Assembly: GCA_964397305.1 (NCBI GenBank)
Contig: CAYNIP010000016.1
Coordinates: 1-64,000 of the forward strand
Source of the DNA: JAAUTY01 sp964397305
Lineage (GTDB): Bacteria; Cyanobacteriota; Cyanobacteriia; Cyanobacteriales; Spirulinaceae
Length of the DNA stretch: 64,000 nt
Direction of reading: 5' to 3'
In this document: in pieces, positions 24,387 to 32,517 of the stretch
How positions within the stretch are numbered: the stretch's first letter is position 1
Layout: each line of letters begins with the position of its first letter
Notes under the pieces: generated by a model
Told to the model about the DNA's origin: nothing
The model's database searches: none
Seen by the model: only the letters and a program-made list of their open reading frames with translations
Program-made: the position numbers and the translations under genes

Positions 24387-26096
24387 TTAGAAGAGGAAGT
24401 AACGCTGAGCGAGGGGCAGGACGGTTGCGGGCTCGCAGGTGAGCAGCTCGCCATCCGCTCGGACTTCGTAGGTTTCCGGATCAACGGTGATCGCCGGCAG
24501 GGTGTCGTTGAGCTTCATGTCCTGCTTGCGAATGTTGCGGGTGTTGCTCACCGCGACGGTGGGTTTCTGGAGACCGATCTTTTTGGCTACGTCGGCCTTG
24601 AGGGCTGCTTTGGAGACAAAGGTGAGGGAGGTGGCGGCGATCGCCCCGCCGAAGTTGCCAAACATCGGCCGCATATGAATCGGCTGGGGGGTAGGAATGC
24701 TGGCATTGGGGTCGCCCATCTGGGCCCAGGCGATCGCCCCGCCCTTGATCACAATTTCAGGCTTGACCCCAAAGAAGGCCGGCTTCCAGAGGCAGAGATC
24801 CGCCAGTTTCCCCACCTCCACGGAGCCCACATAGTCCGCCAGGCCGTGACAGATAGCCGGATTGATCGTGTACTTGGCCACATAGCGCCTGGCCCGCAGA
24901 TTGTCATGGCGGCCCGAATCCTCGGGCAGGGGGCCAAACTGCACCTTCATCTTGTGAGCGGTCTGCCAGGTGCGGAGGATCACTTCCCCGACGCGGCCCA
25001 TGGCCTGGGAGTCTGAGGCAATGATGCTAAAGGCCCCCCGATCGTGGAGGATGTCCTCCGCCGCAATGGTTTCCCGGCGAATGCGGGACTCTGCAAAGGC
25101 CACATCTTCAGGAATGCTGCGATCCAGGTGGTGGCAGACCATGAGCATATCGAGGTGCTCTTCCAGGGTGTTCGCTGTATAGGGGCGGGTGGGATTGGTC
25201 GAAGAGGGCAATACGTTCGCCTCACCACAGACCTTGATGATGTCTGGGGCATGGCCGCCCCCGGCTCCTTCCGTGTGGTAGGTGTGGATGGCGCGACCCT
25301 TGAAGGCGGCGATGGTGTCTTCAACAAAGCCCGATTCGTTGAGAGTATCGGTGTGGATTGCCACCTGCACATCGTAGTCCTCCGCGACGCTCAGGCAGGT
25401 ATCAATGGCGGCTGGGGTGGTTCCCCAGTCCTCGTGCAGCTTCAGGCCCAGGGCTCCCGCTTTGACTTGCTCCACCAGGCCCTCCGGCTTGCTACTGTTG
25501 CCCTTGCCCAGGAAGCCGAAGTTGAGGGGGAACGCATCAATTGCTTGTAACATCCGGTGAATGTTCCAGGCTCCCGGCGTGCAGGTCGTCGCATTCGTGC
25601 CCGTGGCCGGACCCGTGCCGCCCCCGAGCATGGTGGTGATCCCGGAGGCGATCGCCGTCTCGATCTGCTGGGGACAAATGAAGTGGATGTGGGCATCGAT
25701 TCCCCCGGCCGTGAGGATTTGTCCCTCTCCAGCCACGGCTTCCGTGGCTGGGCCGATGATGATGTCTACGTTGTCTTGAATGTAGGGGTTGCCCGCCTTG
25801 CCGATGGCCACGATCTTGCCGTCTTTGATGCCCACATCGGCCTTGACGATGCCCCACCAGTCTAGGATCAGGGCATTGGTAATCACCAGATCCACCGCCC
25901 CCTCCTCGCGAGTAATGGGGGACTGGCCCATGCCATCGCGAATCACCTTGCCGCCGCCAAACTTCACTTCGTCGCCGTAGGTCGTGAAGTCGCGCTCGAC
26001 CTCAATGATCAGCTCGGTGTCGGCGAGGCGGAGGCGATCGCCCACCGTCGGCCCAAAAGTATCCGCATAGGCGCGGCGATCCATGCGATAACTCAT
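24387..26096 (-). CDS. ureC: Urease alpha subunit
   Basis: 569 aa from ATG 26096 (MSYRMDRRAYADTFG), with GGAGAG seven bases upstream; an in-frame start at 26132 is not family-like. UreC is the catalytic subunit that hydrolyses urea to ammonia and carbamate. The nickel site is present: DAHIHFICPQ, the carbamylated Lys in LGLKLHEDWG, HTDTLNESGFVED, HTYHTEGAGGGHAPD and the flap MVCHHLDRSIPEDVAFAESR. ureA, ureB and the accessory genes are not adjacent, which is common in cyanobacteria where ure genes are scattered. Confidence 0.97.
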   Translation of the reverse strand: MSYRMDRRAYADTFGPTVGDRLRLADTELIIEVERDFTTYGDEVKFGGGKVIRDGMGQSPITREEGAVDLVITNALILDWWGIVKADVGIKDGKIVAIGKAGNPYIQDNVDIIIGPATEAVAGEGQILTAGGIDAHIHFICPQQIETAIASGITTMLGGGTGPATGTNATTCTPGAWNIHRMLQAIDAFPLNFGFLGKGNSSKPEGLVEQVKAGALGLKLHEDWGTTPAAIDTCLSVAEDYDVQVAIHTDTLNESGFVEDTIAAFKGRAIHTYHTEGAGGGHAPDIIKVCGEANVLPSSTNPTRPYTANTLEEHLDMLMVCHHLDRSIPEDVAFAESRIRRETIAAEDILHDRGAFSIIASDSQAMGRVGEVILRTWQTAHKMKVQFGPLPEDSGRHDNLRARRYVAKYTINPAICHGLADYVGSVEVGKLADLCLWKPAFFGVKPEIVIKGGAIAWAQMGDPNASIPTPQPIHMRPMFGNFGGAIAATSLTFVSKAALKADVAKKIGLQKPTVAVSNTRNIRKQDMKLNDTLPAITVDPETYEVRADGELLTCEPATVLPLAQRYFLF

Positions 26097-26173
26097 GCAG
26101 CTCTCCTGGTAACGTGGCGGCGTGCGACCCACTCTATCACGATTTTCCAGCGGGCTATTAGGGAAGCGCTAGG

Positions 26174-26415
26174 GGGGCGGACGAAAAAAAGCGCGGCTCC
26201 TCGGAATTTTGAGCGATGGTTCAAGGATCAGAGGGTCGCCTTCTATCGCTCCGCGACGCTAGCGCGAACAGCGTTACCGGGCCCTCATCCCCCGGCCCCT
26301 GCTCCCAAAGCTGGGAGCAGGGGAGTTAGAAGCCCCTCTCCCAACTTGGGAGAGGGGTTGGGGTGAGGGTTTCACTAAGGAGTACCAACATCCCGCATCA
26401 AATTTCGTCCACCCC
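26174..26415. mobile_element. Family E MITE-like element with GCTAGG target duplication
   Basis: 242 bp with termini GGGGCGGACGAAA and TTTCGTCCACCCC (inverted). It is flanked by GCTAGG on both sides (26168-26173 and 26416-26421), a perfect 6-bp duplication that can be read as 7. The interior has the two gene-free hairpins CTGCTCCCAAAGCTGGGAGCAG and CTCTCCCAACTTGGGAGAG. It carries no ORF. It sits directly at the stop codon of the SDR gene, whose TAG lies inside the duplication. Confidence 0.8.
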
Positions 26416-26416
26416 G

Positions 26417-27373
26417 CTAGGGAGAGCCAGGACCCCGGAAATGCTGCTGGCAAAAGTCGAGGGTCGCGGCCACGATGGCGGCGAGGGGAACTTGGGGCGT
26501 GAATCCCAGGGCCCGGATCGCGTCGCTGCGGTAGTCCAGGGGGCGGACCGTCTCCCCGGGTCGGGGCTCGGCGCGGCTCAGGGGCAGGAGCAGCCCGTAA
26601 CGCGCTTGGTAGCAAGCCTGAACCGCCTGCACGACCTCGAGGATGCTATGGGTGCGATCGCCCCCCAAGTTCAGAGTCTGCACCCCCGCGGCCCCCCGGC
26701 CCAGCAACCAAGCCAGGGCCCGCACCACATCCGCCAGGGCAATAAAGTTCCGCACCTGGAGCCCCGAGGAGCGCAACACAAGGCGCTGCTGCTCCACCGC
26801 CTGGCGGCAGAGGTCATTCACCGCCAACTGCCAGCAAGAGGCCTCGGTGTACAGGGGCGGACCGCAGGAGTTGGCCAACCGCAGGAGGGTCGCTCCCTGC
26901 TGCCGTTGGCGCGCATACTCGCTGACCAGCAGTTCCGCCATCGCATGGGTGGTTGCGTAGGGATGCAGGGGCGCGACGGGCGTGGCCTCGGTGACGCGAT
27001 CGCGCTGATTCACCCCATACACATGAAAGGTCGAGAGGTAGATCACCTGCTGAAGCGCCGCCCCCTCCAGGGCCCGAAGGAGGTGCAGAGTCCCCTCCAC
27101 GTTCACGCGCTGAGCGGCTACGGGGTCAGCGCGACAGGTCCCGGCGTCCAGGGCCGCCAGATGCACCACAGCATCGACCCCAGCCCCCAGACCCTGGAGG
27201 GTCTCTGGTTGTGTGAGATCCCCTTTCCAAACCTCCAGGCCCTGGACCCAGTCCACCAAAGCCGGCGGCACACGCCGCACCAGTAATCGCAGCGGCCAAT
27301 CCGTCTGCTGCCGCAGGTGAGCGACGAGGGAGCTACCGATAAAGCCCAGCGCGCCCGTAATCAAAACTCGCAT
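26417..27373 (-). CDS. Extended SDR, NAD-dependent epimerase/dehydratase, YxxxH variant
   Basis: 318 aa, ATG 27373. The NAD-binding motif is LITGALGFIGSS and the fold follows extended short-chain dehydrogenases (DAVVHLAAL, NVEGTLHLLRA, IYLSTFHVYG, NFIALADVV, NLGGDRTHSI). The active-site motif is YATTH (Tyr139, His143) where the family has YxxxK, so the usual catalytic Lys is replaced by His. The substrate is probably a nucleotide sugar, given the RfbC-like gene 490 bases upstream on the same strand. The annotated stop lies in the target duplication of the adjacent repeat element, so the original C-terminus should be unchanged. Confidence 0.82.
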   Translation of the reverse strand: MRVLITGALGFIGSSLVAHLRQQTDWPLRLLVRRVPPALVDWVQGLEVWKGDLTQPETLQGLGAGVDAVVHLAALDAGTCRADPVAAQRVNVEGTLHLLRALEGAALQQVIYLSTFHVYGVNQRDRVTEATPVAPLHPYATTHAMAELLVSEYARQRQQGATLLRLANSCGPPLYTEASCWQLAVNDLCRQAVEQQRLVLRSSGLQVRNFIALADVVRALAWLLGRGAAGVQTLNLGGDRTHSILEVVQAVQACYQARYGLLLPLSRAEPRPGETVRPLDYRSDAIRALGFTPQVPLAAIVAATLDFCQQHFRGPGSP

Positions 27374-27863
27374 CGCTTCCTACTGTCTTCTCAGGGAACT
27401 GCACCGGCTCAGCCACGGTTATTCTAACCAGCCGTGAGTCAGGGGGCTTGTAGTCTGCATCAAGCCTCCAGGCCCTAGGGCCGAGGACCCCGTGCTAGTC
27501 AGGACTCTGCGAACCCTTGCCTAAGAACCCCGGAGGCGCGAGCGGCGGCGCATCACATCAGCTTTCCTAAGTCGGTCAGGCTAGGGTCTGGGATCAATTC
27601 CTCGCGAAACCCTTGTCAGCACTAGCCTGAAGGCGATGAGGCCGACAAGACTGGTGGAGGCCACAAGTAGGCCGTTTCTGGCTGGAGTCTGGCTTTCATG
27701 GACGACACGCCCTAGAATTGCAGCACCAGAAATCTTGGGCTGATCAGGCCGAAACCCTTGCTGGCACTGGAATTCAGTCGTTGCAACAATTCGTTGCATA
27801 GTCTACAGAATCAACCCCAGTCTACTGAGGGCTAGGGATCGCGGCCGTGAGCACAACCTCCGC
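27374..27863. other. Intergenic region, 490 bases
   Basis: No supported gene. A 72-codon minus-strand frame at 27581-27799 has a hydrophobic C-terminal stretch but no ribosome site or recognisable family, and is treated as chance. An inner repeat of GAAACCCTTG(C/T)(C/T) with CAGCACTAG/GGCACTGG occurs near 27606 and 27760 in the same orientation. Confidence 0.4.
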
Positions 27864-28313
27864 CTAGCGGTGTTTTAGGGCCCAGTCGTAGGGAATGGTG
27901 GGGTCGAAGGGGTCGAGGCGGCGAATTTCGTCAGGATCATGGGGGATCGTGGCGCAATTGGCGACGAGCGCTCGCTCTGTGCCCATTCCCTTAAACCCGT
28001 TCCAGACCTCCGGCGGCACGATCACGAGGGCATAGTGGTCCTCGCCGAGGAAAATCTCTTGAACTTCGCCCTGGGTGGGAGATTGGGGGCGATCGTCGTA
28101 GAGCACAAGCTTGATGCGGCCGATGGGTACGGCGTAATTCAAGGTCATGCGGCTGTGGATGTGCCAGCCCTTGATCACGCCGGGGTAGACCGTGGAAAAG
28201 TAAATTTCGCCAAAGGTCTGGAAATGGGCATCGCTGGCTTTCAGCAGGTGCAAAATCGTACCGCGCTCATCGGGGATGCGTCGCAGGGGGTGGATCTGGA
28301 TACCGGCAATCAT
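27864..28313 (-). CDS. dTDP-4-dehydrorhamnose 3,5-epimerase family protein (RfbC-like cupin)
   Basis: 149 aa, ATG 28313. The double-stranded beta-helix of RfbC-type epimerases is seen in RIPDERGTILHLLKASDAHF, GEIYFSTVYPGVIKGWHIHS (candidate catalytic His in the WHIH motif), IKLVLYDDRP and VPPEVWNGFKGMG. It is shorter than the roughly 180-residue RfbC, so it belongs to the short FdtA/WxcM-like or RfbC-like cupins. It probably acts with the neighbouring SDR on a nucleotide sugar for cell-surface polysaccharide; the exact sugar is unknown. Confidence 0.8.
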   Translation of the reverse strand: MIAGIQIHPLRRIPDERGTILHLLKASDAHFQTFGEIYFSTVYPGVIKGWHIHSRMTLNYAVPIGRIKLVLYDDRPQSPTQGEVQEIFLGEDHYALVIVPPEVWNGFKGMGTERALVANCATIPHDPDEIRRLDPFDPTIPYDWALKHR

Positions 28314-28376
28314 GGTGCTGCTAGGGTTAACGAGGCCGCTCCTAGCCTAGCGTGAGTTGGGTTCCTGGCCCCGCGC

Positions 28377-29456
28377 TCACCCTTGGGCGGCGCGGTCTGG
28401 GCTGAGGCGATCGCGCTCCTGGAAGATCTCGAAGCGGCCGTAGAGGGACTCGCTGAACAGGACACAGAGAAACACCAGACCCTGAAAGACCAAGACTGTG
28501 GCATCGGGGAGATTGTGCGATCGCTGCAAGATGCCACCACTCGCGAGAATCCCCCCCAGCAAGATCGAGACCAAGGACGCCGCCAAGGGATTGTGCCGGG
28601 CCACGAAGGCGACGAGGATGCCGCCGTAGCCGTAGCCAACATTGAGGGACTCATTAGCGCGGCCGTGGATCGCGGCTACTTCCACCATGCCCGCCAGACC
28701 CGCACAGGAGCCGGCCAGGAAGCAGATCGCGAGGGTCAGTTGACCCACGGGGAGACCGGCGATCCGTGCCGCCCGGATGTTGCCGCCGGTGGTGCGGGCC
28801 GCGAAGCCGAACGTGGTGCGCTGGATCAGCAGGTAGGCGAGCAAGCAGGCTACCAGGCCGTAGACGAGGCCCCAGTGGAGGCGCGTGCCGGGAATCGAGC
28901 CCAGCATATTAACGGCATCCAACGGATAGGTGGAGGGCTTGTTGAGGGAACTAGGGTCGCGGATCGGCCCGCCGACCAGGTGATTGAGCAGGGCGATCGC
29001 GATGTAGTTGAGCAGCAGGCTGCTGATCGTCTCGTTGACACCGCGATAGTGGCGCAGGGCCCCGGCGAGCATGATCCAAAGACCGCCGCTGATCAGCCCG
29101 GCGATCGCCATCGCCCCCTGCACCGCCAGAGGGGGCAGGCTCGTTCCCAGGGCCAGACCCAGGCTGACGGCCCCCAGACCCCCCAAGATCAGGGCGCCCT
29201 CGTTCCCGATGATCACCAACCCCAGGCGTGCGGGCAGAGCCGTACAGAGGGCGCTCAGCATCAGGGGCGAGGCGCGAATCAGGGTATTTTGCCAAGAACT
29301 CCACTGCCCAAAGGCGGCGCGGTGAATAGAGCTATAGACCCCCAGGGGATTGGCCCCGGCCAGGGCGCAAAACAGGCCGAATAGCAACAGCGCCACCGAG
29401 ACAGCGGCGATCGGCAGGCACAGGGCTTCGAGCTTCGGTCGCGTCAGCAGGGGCAT
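28377..29456 (-). CDS. ABC transporter permease, simple sugar / nucleoside type
   Basis: 359 aa from ATG 29456; the frame reaches 29522 but would then overlap the peptidase gene. It is a BPD_transp_2 family permease with about nine membrane segments; the signature region is FGFAARTTGGNIRAARIAGL, with VNETISSLLLNYIAIALLNHLVGGP and NVGYGYGGILVAFVARHNPL, as in YufP/NupP-type nucleoside and BMP-associated systems. The ATPase, second permease and binding protein are not adjacent, so partners must be encoded elsewhere. It follows the subtilase gene by 41 bases. Confidence 0.85.
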   Translation of the reverse strand: MPLLTRPKLEALCLPIAAVSVALLLFGLFCALAGANPLGVYSSIHRAAFGQWSSWQNTLIRASPLMLSALCTALPARLGLVIIGNEGALILGGLGAVSLGLALGTSLPPLAVQGAMAIAGLISGGLWIMLAGALRHYRGVNETISSLLLNYIAIALLNHLVGGPIRDPSSLNKPSTYPLDAVNMLGSIPGTRLHWGLVYGLVACLLAYLLIQRTTFGFAARTTGGNIRAARIAGLPVGQLTLAICFLAGSCAGLAGMVEVAAIHGRANESLNVGYGYGGILVAFVARHNPLAASLVSILLGGILASGGILQRSHNLPDATVLVFQGLVFLCVLFSESLYGRFEIFQERDRLSPDRAAQG

Positions 29457-29497
29457 GGGAGGTTGCAGGGCTAAGGGGAGAACACCAAGGGTAGACG

Positions 29498-31102
29498 CTA
29501 ATTCGCTGGCTGCGTCCACCAAGCGAGACCGTAAGCCTGCTGGGGCTCGTGAACCTGCTGGCGGTATTCGACCCGGAGCTTATAGCGGCCCGTGGCCGGA
29601 ACCGGGCAGAAAATGTGCTGGAGATTGTCCACGGAGCTGGTGGAGGCGCAGGTGCTGGCGATGGCGCTGTCGCTGTCGGCGGGCATCAGGTAGAGCTGAA
29701 GGTGGTTGACGCCACGATCGCGAAATTGCTCGCCTAGGTCATAGCGTTGATTGCTATTTGCATCGACTAGCTCCACATGGCGATGCCAGGTCAGGGTCAA
29801 GGCGGCAAAGCTACCGCCCTGGAGCGGTTCCGCGAAGACATAATCCTGGCTCTCCCCGACGGTGATCGTGCCGTAGTTCCAGCCCCGGGCAGGGACAGGC
29901 GCTTGGGGGCCCCATTGACCGGCGGCAAACTGCTGATAGGCCCGGTAGGCATTGAGGTGGCCGGCACCGATTTCGATATCTAGGGGCGTGCGGGGGTCCT
30001 GGGCGGCCTGACCGTCTAACCAAGTGCCATCGCTCTTGGAGCGCAGGGTGCGGGTCATGCCCAAGAAGCGACCATCGCTGGCATCGGCCAGCTTATCGGC
30101 TGAGTTGAGCAAGACGGCCCGCATCACCTCGCTGCGGCGGGCCTCGAGGCTCCAGTTTCTCAAGCCTTGGGCCAGGGCGCGATCGCTCAGTTCCTGCAAC
30201 AGGGCCACGGTGGCGGTGGCGTGGGGCGCGGCGAAGCTGGTTCCCCAGACCGGCGTGGCGCGACCGTCGAGGCCGTAGACTTCGATGCCAGAACCAGGAG
30301 CGACCAGATCAATGGAGCGCCGCCCATCATCGTTGATTTCCCGCAGGATGGTGGTGCGGCCGACCCCTTCGGGCACGGTACTCAAGTTAGAAAAGTCCAG
30401 CTTGCTGAAGGTCCCATCGCGCCGCACCGAGGCCGCCACATTGACGCCGTTGTAGTTGTCCGTGGGGATCGGGATGCCACCGCGCCCCTGGTTGCCAGCG
30501 ATGAAGTAGAGGGTGTCGTGGACCCGAGCTGACCAGTCAATGCAGAGGGTCAGCAGGGCATTGCCATCCAGGGTGGGATTGGGGCGGGGATCACGCCGCA
30601 GGGGCTCCCCAAAGCTGAAGTTGATCGCCCGCACATCGCCGCCGTTTTGCTCAGCGATGTTTTGCGCTGCCAAGCATTCTTCGGGCTGGCCGGCACTGCG
30701 GAGGGAGCCGATGGCGGCGGCATAGAGGCGAGCCTCCGGGGCAACGCCTCGGAGGCGCTTATCGGGGCTGATCATGACTGTGGCCACCATGACGGCGTGG
30801 GAGTCGAGGTGGGCACTGATTTTCGTGGGGCGATCGCGCAAAAAGACCCCAGCAACATTCAGACCCTGCAACATACTCGAGAAGGGCTTGTCTAAACCAA
30901 AGCGCCCCGGCCGACCGACTTCGACTTGCCCAAGGCTGATTTTGCGCCCAGTGAGGTTGTAGGGCGGGTCGTGGAGGCGGCGGGCGTCGATCCCAGCCGC
31001 TTCAATGGAGTCGGGCAAGGCCTGGGCGGGGACAGCCAGACTGGTGAACAACACACTGCCGAGGAACCACGGCCAAACGGTTTGCAGTCGCATGAGGGAC
31101 AT
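29498..31102 (-). CDS. Secreted S8-family serine peptidase, variant active site
   Basis: 534 aa with a signal peptide (LGSVLFTSLAVPAQA, cleavage near residue 28). The subtilase domain spans about 40-320: His102 in DSHAVMVATVM, oxyanion Asn204 in YFIAGNQG and nucleophile Ser289 in WGTSFAAPHATATVALLQ. At the position of the catalytic Asp the sequence reads ISLGQVEVGRPG, with Glu61. A C-terminal beta-rich domain (about 400-530) follows, containing CPVPATGRYKLRVEYRQQ, similar to PPC/P-type domains. Likely periplasmic or exported. The Asp-to-Glu change leaves activity open. Followed by the ABC permease gene. Confidence 0.82.
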   Translation of the reverse strand: MSLMRLQTVWPWFLGSVLFTSLAVPAQALPDSIEAAGIDARRLHDPPYNLTGRKISLGQVEVGRPGRFGLDKPFSSMLQGLNVAGVFLRDRPTKISAHLDSHAVMVATVMISPDKRLRGVAPEARLYAAAIGSLRSAGQPEECLAAQNIAEQNGGDVRAINFSFGEPLRRDPRPNPTLDGNALLTLCIDWSARVHDTLYFIAGNQGRGGIPIPTDNYNGVNVAASVRRDGTFSKLDFSNLSTVPEGVGRTTILREINDDGRRSIDLVAPGSGIEVYGLDGRATPVWGTSFAAPHATATVALLQELSDRALAQGLRNWSLEARRSEVMRAVLLNSADKLADASDGRFLGMTRTLRSKSDGTWLDGQAAQDPRTPLDIEIGAGHLNAYRAYQQFAAGQWGPQAPVPARGWNYGTITVGESQDYVFAEPLQGGSFAALTLTWHRHVELVDANSNQRYDLGEQFRDRGVNHLQLYLMPADSDSAIASTCASTSSVDNLQHIFCPVPATGRYKLRVEYRQQVHEPQQAYGLAWWTQPAN

Positions 31103-31146
31103 GATTCAAGTTCAACAGAGAAAACAAGAGGGCCGGTGATCGCCAC

Positions 31147-31262
31147 GGGTGCATCTCACTTGGGAGACTCCCCTCCGCCCTTCTTAGAAGAGGGGACTGG
31201 GGGCTGTAGACGCGCGGCGGCTGCTCGCAGAGGGGGCAAACTTGCCTAACGGAGATGCACCC
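31147..31262. mobile_element. Complete family A MITE-like element, 116 bp
   Basis: Termini GGGTGCATCTC (31147) and GAGATGCACCC (31252-31262) are perfect 11-bp inverted repeats. Flanks GATCGCCAC and GATCGCCCC look like a 9-bp target duplication with one change. The interior matches the element at 44175 in inverse orientation, at the same 116-bp length. It lies between the divergent subtilase and UPF0016 genes. Confidence 0.85.
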
Positions 31263-31440
31263 GATCGCCCCAGTCTAACGTTGGCCCCAAGGGAGCTGGG
31301 TTTGTAGAGATTGTAAACCAAATTTCCAAGCGGCCCCTAGGGGTCGGGAGACCCGAGGGCTCGGAGCTTGAAATTTCCGGTCTACTTTTGCGACAATGCC
31401 AAAGACCTCTCCATCCTAGGGCTCCTAGTTCGCGATCGCT

Positions 31441-31791
31441 GTGGACACGACCACATCCCCCCCCTCCCCGAGCCCGACCCCCGCAACTCCTAGTGCCCCG
31501 CGACGCCCCCGGGGCTTTTGGGCAACTTTGGGGGCGACTTTCACCACCATCCTCCTGGCGGAGATGGGCGACAAGACCCAGTTGGCGACGCTGCTGATTA
31601 CCGCCGAGTCCCAAGCGCCCCTGGTCGTTTTTGCCGGGGCGGCCTTGGCGCTGGTGAGCACGAGTCTGATCGGAGTGCTGCTGGGAGTCTGGCTCTCGCG
31701 CCGGGTCGCGCCCCAGGTCTTGGAGCTGGCGGCGGCGGTGGTCTTGCTGGCGATCGCCCTCCTCCTGCTTTGGGATGTTGTACAAGCTTGA
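31441..31791 (+). CDS. UPF0016/GDT1 half-size protein (Mn2+ exchanger type), first of pair
   Basis: 116 aa, GTG 31441. A Pro/Ser/Thr-rich N-terminal tail (about 25 residues) precedes three membrane segments; the first carries EMGDKTQLAT, the cation-binding signature of the TMEM165/GDT1/Mnx family. Full-length members have two such motifs in one chain; here each is on its own gene, nine bases apart. In Synechocystis a split pair of this kind has been described as hemi manganese exchangers Hmx1 and Hmx2; this pair is likely similar. No ribosome site is obvious at the GTG, so the start is uncertain. Confidence 0.85.
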   Translation: MDTTTSPPSPSPTPATPSAPRRPRGFWATLGATFTTILLAEMGDKTQLATLLITAESQAPLVVFAGAALALVSTSLIGVLLGVWLSRRVAPQVLELAAAVVLLAIALLLLWDVVQA

Positions 31792-31800
31792 GGCCCACCC

Positions 31801-32088
31801 ATGGATTGGCAATTGTTGGGATTAACGTTCGCGACCGTCTTTCTCGCGGAAATTGGTGATAAGAGCCAGTTGGCGGCGATCGCCCTGAGTGGCAGTTCGC
31901 GCTCGCCTCGGGCGGTCTTCTTCGGTACTGTCGGGGCCCTCTTGCTGGCGAGCCTCGTCGGGGTGCTCATCGGCGGCGGCGTGGCCCAAGTGCTCCCGGC
32001 GCGCCTGCTCAAGGCGCTGGCGGCCATTGGCTTCGCGACCCTGGCCCTGCGCTTACTCTGGCCGGCCACCGGAGAGGAACTGCGCTGA
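31801..32088 (+). CDS. UPF0016/GDT1 half-size protein, second of pair
   Basis: 95 aa, ATG 31801, nine bases after the first half-gene. Three membrane segments; the motif EIGDKSQLAAI in the first is the complementary cation-binding helix. The pair probably forms a heterodimer equal to one full Mnx-type antiporter that removes Mn2+ (or Ca2+) from the cytoplasm. The ion and the membrane are inferred from the family. Confidence 0.87.
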   Translation: MDWQLLGLTFATVFLAEIGDKSQLAAIALSGSSRSPRAVFFGTVGALLLASLVGVLIGGGVAQVLPARLLKALAAIGFATLALRLLWPATGEELR

Positions 32089-32153
32089 GGCCAACCCTCG
32101 CCCCGCCAGGCCGGCGCGGGCTTTGCCAGCCGTGGCGGGGAGCGAGCGGCGGC

Positions 32154-32393
32154 AACGCCAGCCGGTTCTGGATTTTGGCCGGGGCTCCCAACGTGCTTGC
32201 CCAGATACAGCCCTTCCACGAACCATACAAAACGATCTCAAAGTCCCTCTCCCGCTCTGGGAGAGGGATTTAGAACGCCAGCCGGTTCTGGATTTTGGCC
32301 GGGGCTCCCAACGTGCTTGCCCAGATACAGCCCTTCCACGAATCATACAAAACGATCTCAAAGTCCCTCTCCCGCTCTGGGAGAGGGATTTAG
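32154..32393. repeat. 120-bp tandem duplication, two units
   Basis: Units start AACGCCAGCCGGTTCTGG at 32154 and 32274 and differ at only one or two bases (CCACGAACC versus CCACGAATC). Each contains CATACAAAACGATCTC and the hairpin CTCTCCCGCTCTGGGAGAG. Part of the unit (CAGCCCTTCCACGAATCATA) recurs near 44140 beside the methyltransferase fragment. No coding potential. Confidence 0.9.
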
Positions 32394-32444
32394 GGTGAGG
32401 GTCCGTATTAAGCGATTGCTGAACAAGCTGTAATCGCCACGGCC

Positions 32445-32481
32445 GAAAAAGTTGCCGTCCCCAAAACTTGGGAACGGCAAC
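32445..32481 (-). terminator. Rho-independent terminator of the small membrane protein gene
   Basis: On the minus strand GTTGCCGTTCCC and GGGGACGGCAAC pair (near-perfect 11-12 bp stem, loop AAGTTTT), followed at once by TTTTTC. It lies 37 bases after the stop of the 60-aa gene. Confidence 0.8.
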
Positions 32482-32517
32482 GAGCTGAGAGAGACTGAGT
32501 TGGATTAGGACTGAGCC

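Noticed and set aside
27581..27799. 72-codon minus-strand frame with a hydrophobic tail
   Set aside because: No ribosome site, no family resemblance, and it covers a short internal repeat; not supported as a gene.
32154..32393. 120-bp repeats as CRISPR or as a gene
   Set aside because: Two long tandem units without spacers and without coding sense; they are a duplication of repeat DNA.
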